Shown piece after piece: positions 59,899 to 64,000 of a stretch of 64,000 bases of DNA. Source of the DNA: Thermococcus sp. AM4 (GTDB taxonomy: Archaea > Methanobacteriota_B > Thermococci > Thermococcales > Thermococcaceae); assembly GCF_000151205.2 (NCBI RefSeq), contig NC_016051.1, positions 558,001-622,000 of the forward strand, given 5' to 3'. A model generated the notes under the pieces. The model searched no databases. It had not been told where the DNA came from and worked only from the letters and a program-made list of their open reading frames with translations. Every line of letters begins with the position of its first letter. Position 1 is the stretch's first letter. The position numbers and the translations under genes were made by a program.

Positions 59899-59908
59899 GG
59901 TTTATATC
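59899..59908 (+). promoter_or_regulatory. TATA box of glyA
   Basis: GGTTTATATCC around 59898-59908 is a standard box. It predicts a start near 59930, just before the GAGGTG ribosome site of the ATG at 59942. Confidence 0.55.
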
Positions 59909-59941
59909 CACGTCGTCCAAAGCACAATCGAGGTGTTTCCC

Positions 59942-61225
59942 ATGAGCTACCGTGAGTACCGCGACAGGGTTCTGAACTTTATTGAGGACCACGAGCACTG
60001 GAGGGCCCACACGATAAACCTCATAGCGAGCGAAAACGTGACTTCTCCGACGGTCACAAGGGCCGTCGCGAGCGGTTTCATGCACAAGTACGCCGAGGGC
60101 TGGCCGAGGCAGAGATACTACCAGGGCTGTAAGTACGTGGACGAGGTCGAGCTCATCGGCGTCGAGCTCTTCACCAAGCTCTTCCAGAGCGATTTTGCCG
60201 ATTTGAGACCGATCTCCGGAACAAACGCCAACCAGGCGGTCTTCTTCGGTCTGACTCAGCCGGGCGACAAGGCGATAGTCCTTCACACCAGCCACGGCGG
60301 GCATATAAGCCACATGCCCTTCGGAGCGGCTGGAATGAGGGGTTTAGAGGTTCACACCTGGCCCTTCGACAACGAGGCCTTTAACATCGACGTTGACAAG
60401 GCCGAGAAGCTTATCCGCGAGCTCGAGCCCAAGATAGTCGTCTTCGGCGGCTCGCTCTTCCCGTTCCCGCACCCGGTCAAGGAGCTCGCGCCCGTTGCCA
60501 AGGAAGTTGGAGCGTACGTCATGTACGATGCCGCCCACGTCCTCGGACTCATAGCAGGAAAGCAGTTCCAGGACCCGCTCCGCGAGGGCGTTGACGTCAT
60601 GACCGCCTCGACCCACAAGACCTTCCCCGGACCGCAGGGTGGTGTCATAATCTACAAGCGCTTCGGCGAGACCGAGGAGATAGCCAAGCTCCAGTGGGCC
60701 ATCTTCCCTGGAGTTCTTAGCAACCACCACCTCCACCACATGGCCGGAAAGACCCTAACCGCGGCCGAGATGCTCGAGTACGGTGAGAAGTACGCCGCCC
60801 AGATAGTCAAGAACGCGAAGGCCTTAGCTGAGGCCTTAGCTGAGGAGGGCTTCAAGGTCATCGGCGAGGACAGGGGCTACACCGAGAGCCACCAGGTCAT
60901 CGTCGATGTTTCAGACCTCCACCCCGCTGCCGGAGGCTGGGCGGCACCGCTCCTTGAAGAGGCCGGCATAATCCTCAACAAGAACCTCCTGCCCTGGGAC
61001 CCGCTTGAGAAGGTCAACGAGCCGAGCGGTCTGCGCATAGGCGTCCAGGAGATGACGAGGGTTGGAATGTTCGAGGACGACATGAAGGAGATTGCCAGGT
61101 TCATCCGCCGCGTCCTCATCGACAAGGAGGACCCGGCCAAGGTCAAGAGGGACGTCTACGGCTTCCGCGCCGAGTTCCAGAAGGTCTACTACTCCTTCGA
61201 CCACGGTCTCCCGCTCAGGGAGTGA
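59942..61225 (+). CDS. glyA: Serine hydroxymethyltransferase
   Basis: The protein is 427 residues: NLIASENVTSPTV, YYQGCKYVDEVE, VVFGGSLFPFPHPV, YDAAHVLGLIAG, and TASTHKTFPGPQGG with the PLP lysine. It converts serine and (in Thermococcales a modified) pterin to glycine. ATG 59942 follows GAGGTG. It is followed by an RNA-like hairpin. Confidence 0.95.
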   Translation: MSYREYRDRVLNFIEDHEHWRAHTINLIASENVTSPTVTRAVASGFMHKYAEGWPRQRYYQGCKYVDEVELIGVELFTKLFQSDFADLRPISGTNANQAVFFGLTQPGDKAIVLHTSHGGHISHMPFGAAGMRGLEVHTWPFDNEAFNIDVDKAEKLIRELEPKIVVFGGSLFPFPHPVKELAPVAKEVGAYVMYDAAHVLGLIAGKQFQDPLREGVDVMTASTHKTFPGPQGGVIIYKRFGETEEIAKLQWAIFPGVLSNHHLHHMAGKTLTAAEMLEYGEKYAAQIVKNAKALAEALAEEGFKVIGEDRGYTESHQVIVDVSDLHPAAGGWAAPLLEEAGIILNKNLLPWDPLEKVNEPSGLRIGVQEMTRVGMFEDDMKEIARFIRRVLIDKEDPAKVKRDVYGFRAEFQKVYYSFDHGLPLRE

Positions 61226-61261
61226 GGCTTTTCCTTCTTTCCCCTTCTTGGACCGAAAAAC

Positions 61262-61270
61262 GTTATAAGT
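61262..61270 (+). promoter_or_regulatory. TATA box upstream of the hairpin RNA candidate
   Basis: GTTATAAGT is centred 27 bases before the base of the hairpin at 61293, the normal distance to a transcription start. No protein gene follows on this strand, so it would drive an RNA gene. Confidence 0.5.
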
Positions 61271-61292
61271 TTCAGGAGCGTAGTCTCTTCTC

Positions 61293-61354
61293 GTGCGGTG
61301 CCCGGCCTTCGTCAGCCATGCACCCCCTGGTGGTTGAACGGCCGGGTGCCGCAC
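61293..61354 (+). ncRNA. Structured RNA candidate with a 15-bp stem
   Basis: GTGCGGTGCCCGGCC (61293-61307) pairs with GGCCGGGTGCCGCAC (61340-61354), with two G-U pairs. The inner 32 bases contain a further CACC/GGTG stem (61320-61331). An ACA follows the base (61352-61356), but the long lower stem does not match a standard H/ACA guide. It lies between convergent genes and behind its own TATA box. Confidence 0.5.
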
Positions 61355-61359
61355 AACCC

Positions 61360-62001
61360 TCAGAACACTACCTCGGCCCCGTATTCTTCGATGTCCAGCG
61401 ACTTCAGAACCCTCAAGCGGGACTTTCCATCGAAGGTCAGGCTCAGAACCCTCGTGCAGTGCTCCCTCAGCTCGTTTAGGGTTCTCTCGGAGATCAGGTC
61501 CCTGTTCACGAAGTAGACGGTTACCCTCTCGGGGTTTCCGAGGTGGGGGCGGACGAGATAGCCGAAGATGCGCTCCTTCTCGCGGGGGTCGTTCTCGTAG
61601 CTGGCGAGCACCTTTTCAAACCCCACTATGAGCCGGAAGCCCTTCTCCTCGCCGATCCCGGCCAGTATGGCCTCGTAGTGCTTCTTTCTGACGGGAGGTT
61701 CTTTGGCCAAGTCAACCTTTCCGACGACAGAGCCGGTCTCTATTATCCCGCCCATCTTCACTACCTTGGCGTTGTCGATAACGCCAGCGTCAAGCCCCAT
61801 TATTCCGAGGTGAGTCCTGAGAACGTGGAGCTGATCGAGCTCATCGAGGATCATGAAGGGCCTTCCAATGTCATTGAGGGTCCTGAGGAACCGGTAGAAA
61901 AGGATGTGAACCGGCGCCGTCGAGGAGTACTCGACGAGAACGTCTTCACCGGGCTTCAAGCCCTCTATAAACTCGCCGAGGGATACTTCGAGTTTCGTCA
62001 A
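61360..62001 (-). CDS. DUF257 family protein (RecA-fold-like)
   Basis: About 213 residues: EVSLGEFIEGLKPGEDVLVEYSSTAP, then LDELDQLHVLRTHLGIMGLD, KVDLAKEPPVRKKHYEAILAGI, and LVRPHLGNPERVTVYFVNRD. This is the DUF257 family of Thermococcales. TTG 62001 has GGTGAT 4 bases upstream; ATG 62007 is a less supported start. Confidence 0.72.
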   Translation of the reverse strand: MTKLEVSLGEFIEGLKPGEDVLVEYSSTAPVHILFYRFLRTLNDIGRPFMILDELDQLHVLRTHLGIMGLDAGVIDNAKVVKMGGIIETGSVVGKVDLAKEPPVRKKHYEAILAGIGEEKGFRLIVGFEKVLASYENDPREKERIFGYLVRPHLGNPERVTVYFVNRDLISERTLNELREHCTRVLSLTFDGKSRLRVLKSLDIEEYGAEVVF

Positions 62002-62045
62002 GGACATCACCTGTAGGGGTTACGGTTTTCGGCGTAAAAAGCTTT

Positions 62046-63047
62046 CTAAGTTCGTTTTTCAAACACGTAGAAGTACCTCTCAAGGCTCTTGTGAACCCTC
62101 TGGTAGTACCTCCCGAGCGTTTTGAAGCCGAGCCTTTCAGCTTCTTCCCTGCCATCAAAGCTCACGGGGAACGCTATCGCGAGCCGTCCTCCGGGCCTCA
62201 GAACGCGGTAAACGCTCTCCAGCACCTTCCTGTAAAGCTCTTCCCTCTTCCTCCCCGCGAGCGTCGCAGCGGTTCCGTAGGGCGGGTCTGTTGCTACCGC
62301 CTCGAACTCCTTTCCGGGGAAGAGCTCCTCAAGCCTCGTCGCGTCGCCGAGCCTGAGCTCGAAATCCTTCACGCCGTAGTGCCTGAGGTTCATCTCGGCC
62401 CCTTCGACCATCTCCGGCTTTATATCGACGCCGTAAACCTTGAGCCCGAGCAGGCCCGCCTCGATCAGTATTCCGCCGGCGCCCATCATTGGATCGAGGA
62501 GCTCTTTCCTCGCCTTCGTCAGGTTCACCAGCGCGCGCGAGACCCTCGGGTGGAGTGAAATAGGCCGGAAAAAGGGCCTGTGGTGGGCCTTTCTCCTCTC
62601 GAAGTCCTTGGGGTCAAAGAAGCGGAGCCTTATTCCAGCGTAGAGCCTCTCGCCGCAGTAAACCCTCACGACTGTGTCGGGCCTCGACAGGTTCACGCGA
62701 AAGCCCTGGGAGTGAATCACCGCCCCGAGCTTCCTCGGGAGGTCGAGAACGTTAAAGCGGCAGTTGGCCATCGTTTCAGTATCGACCTTGAAAGAACCGC
62801 GAATCGGCCACTCGATCTCACAGGCCTTCTTCAGGAGATCCTCAACGGAATTAGCCTCCACCAAAAGCCGACCGTACTCGTGGGCGAGGCCGAGGCGGTT
62901 GAGGAACGGAAAGGCCCTCTCGGAAGCGTCAACCTTCAGGAAGAGGTAGTCCTGGCCGATTACCTTCCCTTCCCCGAGTTCGAGCATGGCCCTTACCTCG
63001 TCCCTCGCCATCTTCGGCAGGTTGCCCAGTATCTCAACGTAGAGCAA
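62046..63047 (-). CDS. tRNA (guanine(10)-N2)-dimethyltransferase (Trm-G10)
   Basis: About 333 residues: an N-terminal THUMP domain (1-150), then [16 protein letters not shown] (SAM site) and [11 protein letters not shown], the amine methyltransferase motif. It methylates N2 of G10 in tRNAs. The start is TTG 63047 ([17 protein letters not shown]), behind GAGGTG; GTG codons further upstream are also open. Confidence 0.9.
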   Translation of the reverse strand: MLYVEILGNLPKMARDEVRAMLELGEGKVIGQDYLFLKVDASERAFPFLNRLGLAHEYGRLLVEANSVEDLLKKACEIEWPIRGSFKVDTETMANCRFNVLDLPRKLGAVIHSQGFRVNLSRPDTVVRVYCGERLYAGIRLRFFDPKDFERRKAHHRPFFRPISLHPRVSRALVNLTKARKELLDPMMGAGGILIEAGLLGLKVYGVDIKPEMVEGAEMNLRHYGVKDFELRLGDATRLEELFPGKEFEAVATDPPYGTAATLAGRKREELYRKVLESVYRVLRPGGRLAIAFPVSFDGREEAERLGFKTLGRYYQRVHKSLERYFYVFEKRT

Positions 63048-63057
63048 AGCCACCACC

Positions 63058-63819
63058 TCACAGGACGTTCAGGTACTTGTGAACCTGGAAGCTCAGCCCG
63101 ACGTTCTTCCGACCGAGGATCAAAGCGGCCTCGCGGTAGAGCTCCATAAGCTTTTCCTGGCCGATCTCGATCGGCTCCCTCGGCTGGATTACGAGCGGGG
63201 CGAGGCCCCTTAACAGCTCGGCGTACCAGCGGACGTTTTCGAGCTTTGTCTCCGACGTAACGACCAGCTTGGCGTAAACTTTGGCCCCGGCTTCCTTCAG
63301 AATCCTTATGCTCTCGACCTCGCGGAGAACCAGGGAGCGCCAGTCCTCGGTAGCTTTAGCGGTCTCGTCCTTTATATCAACGCTCGCGTAATCGGTGAGA
63401 TGAGCCACTTCCCTGATGAGTTCAGGCAAACCCCCGTGGGTTTCGAGGAAGTTGTCGAAGCCGAGGCTTTTCATCTCTTCCATGAGAGCCTTGAGCGGCT
63501 TCACCTGGAGGGTCGGCTCTCCCCCGGTGTAGCTTATCGAGTGTATATCGCCCGTGTCGAGGCGAGTAACGGCTTCAACGACCTCATCGAGCGAAGCGGG
63601 GTTTGGCCTGTACTCGAACTTCCCCGTGAAGGGCTCCACCTCATACCTCCAGCGGGAAACGCGGGAGGCATCGATGTACTCGCGGGAGTCGCACCAGGCA
63701 CAGTTAAGGTCGCAACCGGCAAATCTAATAAAAATCTGCCTCCTCCCGAAGGCAGAGCCTTCAACGCTCCCCCCTTCGCCCTGCCAGCTGTTGAAGACCT
63801 CGGCCATTATGACTCTCAT
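63058..63819 (-). CDS. queE: 7-carboxy-7-deazaguanine synthase (QueE)
   Basis: The protein is 253 residues with [10 protein letters not shown], then [12 protein letters not shown] (radical SAM CX3CX2C) and YTGGEPTLQ. It makes CDG in the archaeosine/queuosine pathway. ATG 63819 is about 27 bases after a TATA-like CTTAAAAC (reverse strand), so the mRNA is probably leaderless. It lies just upstream of the trmG10 gene. Confidence 0.9.
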   Translation of the reverse strand: MRVIMAEVFNSWQGEGGSVEGSAFGRRQIFIRFAGCDLNCAWCDSREYIDASRVSRWRYEVEPFTGKFEYRPNPASLDEVVEAVTRLDTGDIHSISYTGGEPTLQVKPLKALMEEMKSLGFDNFLETHGGLPELIREVAHLTDYASVDIKDETAKATEDWRSLVLREVESIRILKEAGAKVYAKLVVTSETKLENVRWYAELLRGLAPLVIQPREPIEIGQEKLMELYREAALILGRKNVGLSFQVHKYLNVL

Positions 63820-63914
63820 GGATTGAACTACCCGACCGGGGTTTTAAGGATTTGGCTCCGGCTCTCGCGGACTTGTTGGAGTCATCGGGCGAGAAATAAA
63901 AAACTGGAAATCCA

Positions 63915-64000
63915 CTATACCGAAACCGTTAGAGGCTCTGACCATATCTTGAACGAGTCCCTGTAATGGGCATCAAAGGACAGCTCGGCAAACGCCCGTA
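63915..64000 (-). CDS. C-terminal end of a protein running out of the window
   Basis: The reverse-strand frame ending at TAG 63915-63917 reads RAFAELSFDAHYRDSFKIWSEPLTVSV, and the other two frames carry stops. It is the 3' end of a gene that begins beyond the right edge. A T-rich run follows the stop on its strand (about 63900-63908), as in archaeal termination. Family unknown. Confidence 0.45.
   Translation of the reverse strand, partial: RAFAELSFDAHYRDSFKIWSEPLTVSV

Noticed and set aside
61293-61357. Standard H/ACA guide RNA
   Set aside because: An ACA is present, but the lower stem of 15 bp leaves no normal pseudouridylation pocket at 14-16 bases and no clear K-turn; kept only as an unclassified structured RNA.
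1-64000. CRISPR array, rRNA operon, integrase or intact insertion sequence
   Set aside because: None seen: no regularly spaced 25-40 base repeats, no rRNA-like block, no transposase or recombinase motifs.

Overview
The window is about 64 kb of gene-dense archaeal chromosome, almost certainly from a hyperthermophilic euryarchaeon of the order Thermococcales (Thermococcus-like). The case rests on what is encoded: TFB, archaeal FEN1, the Hef helicase-nuclease, SMC/ScpA, geranylgeranylglyceryl phosphate synthase, an ADP-forming acetyl-CoA synthetase alpha subunit, an archaeal-type phosphoglycerate kinase, Nob1/Fap7-type ribosome biogenesis factors, Trm-G10 and a CAT tRNA with a bulge-helix-bulge intron. 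Intergenic gaps are short, TATA boxes are plain, Shine-Dalgarno sites look like GGAGGTGA, and several genes appear leaderless. There is no rRNA, CRISPR array or intact insertion sequence, and no gene-free stretch over 300 bases.

Layout. 1-2.4 kb: a membrane protein, two DUF59 (Fe-S assembly type) proteins, TatD nuclease. 2.4-9.3 kb: a ferritin-like/DUF835 fusion, DUF504, MBL hydrolase, a secreted protein with an FtsX-type ABC permease and its ATPase, PRC-barrel protein, phosphoesterase. 9.3-15.9 kb: a membrane-anchored protein, acdA, PsiE-like protein, fen1, and an information-processing operon (YhbY, S19e, PDCD5, small protein, TFB). 15.9-20 kb: an AbrB/PIN pair, PP-loop ATPase, DNA glycosylase, coiled-coil protein, a decaying HTH-nucleotidyltransferase/HEPN locus behind a striking operator array, and a C/D box sRNA. 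20-32.7 kb: a murein-amidase-like secreted protein, radical SAM protein, Fap7 and Nob1, the 5-oxoprolinase genes pxpA/pxpB/pxpC interrupted by an antitoxin/PIN pair, phosphoglycolate phosphatase, GNAT, M20 peptidase, DUF2095, DUF123, a second antitoxin/PIN pair, GGGP synthase and an MgtE/SLC41 transporter. 32.7-43.6 kb: smc and scpA separated by a HEPN/nucleotidyltransferase pair, membrane proteins, a broken RelBE pair, hef, a GH5-like protein and tRNA-Met. 43.7-50.1 kb: CcdA, a cysteine desulfurase operon, a HerA-like protein, an ATP-NAD kinase family protein, an ion channel with a non-canonical start, GNAT. 50.1-64 kb: HTH regulator, HD hydrolase, Mrr/PepSY-like protein, pgk, DUF3783, Sir2, a small membrane ORF plus lysA, amino acid permease, glyA, a structured RNA candidate, DUF257, Trm-G10, queE and the end of one more gene.

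Themes. Six small toxin-antitoxin-type modules sit between housekeeping genes. Two leave a readable history. The HEPN/MNT pair between smc and scpA is bounded by a 16-bp direct repeat that supplies its start and stop signals. The HTH-MNT/HEPN locus at 18.4-19.5 kb carries three indels whose lengths sum to zero modulo three, and is preceded by six alternating GTTCAC/GTGAAC half-sites spaced exactly 11 bp apart. DtxR-like palindromes precede both the MgtE-type transporter and the CcdA/cysteine desulfurase divergon, hinting at a shared metal-responsive regulon. Two C/D box sRNA candidates and one long hairpin RNA candidate fill gaps between genes.
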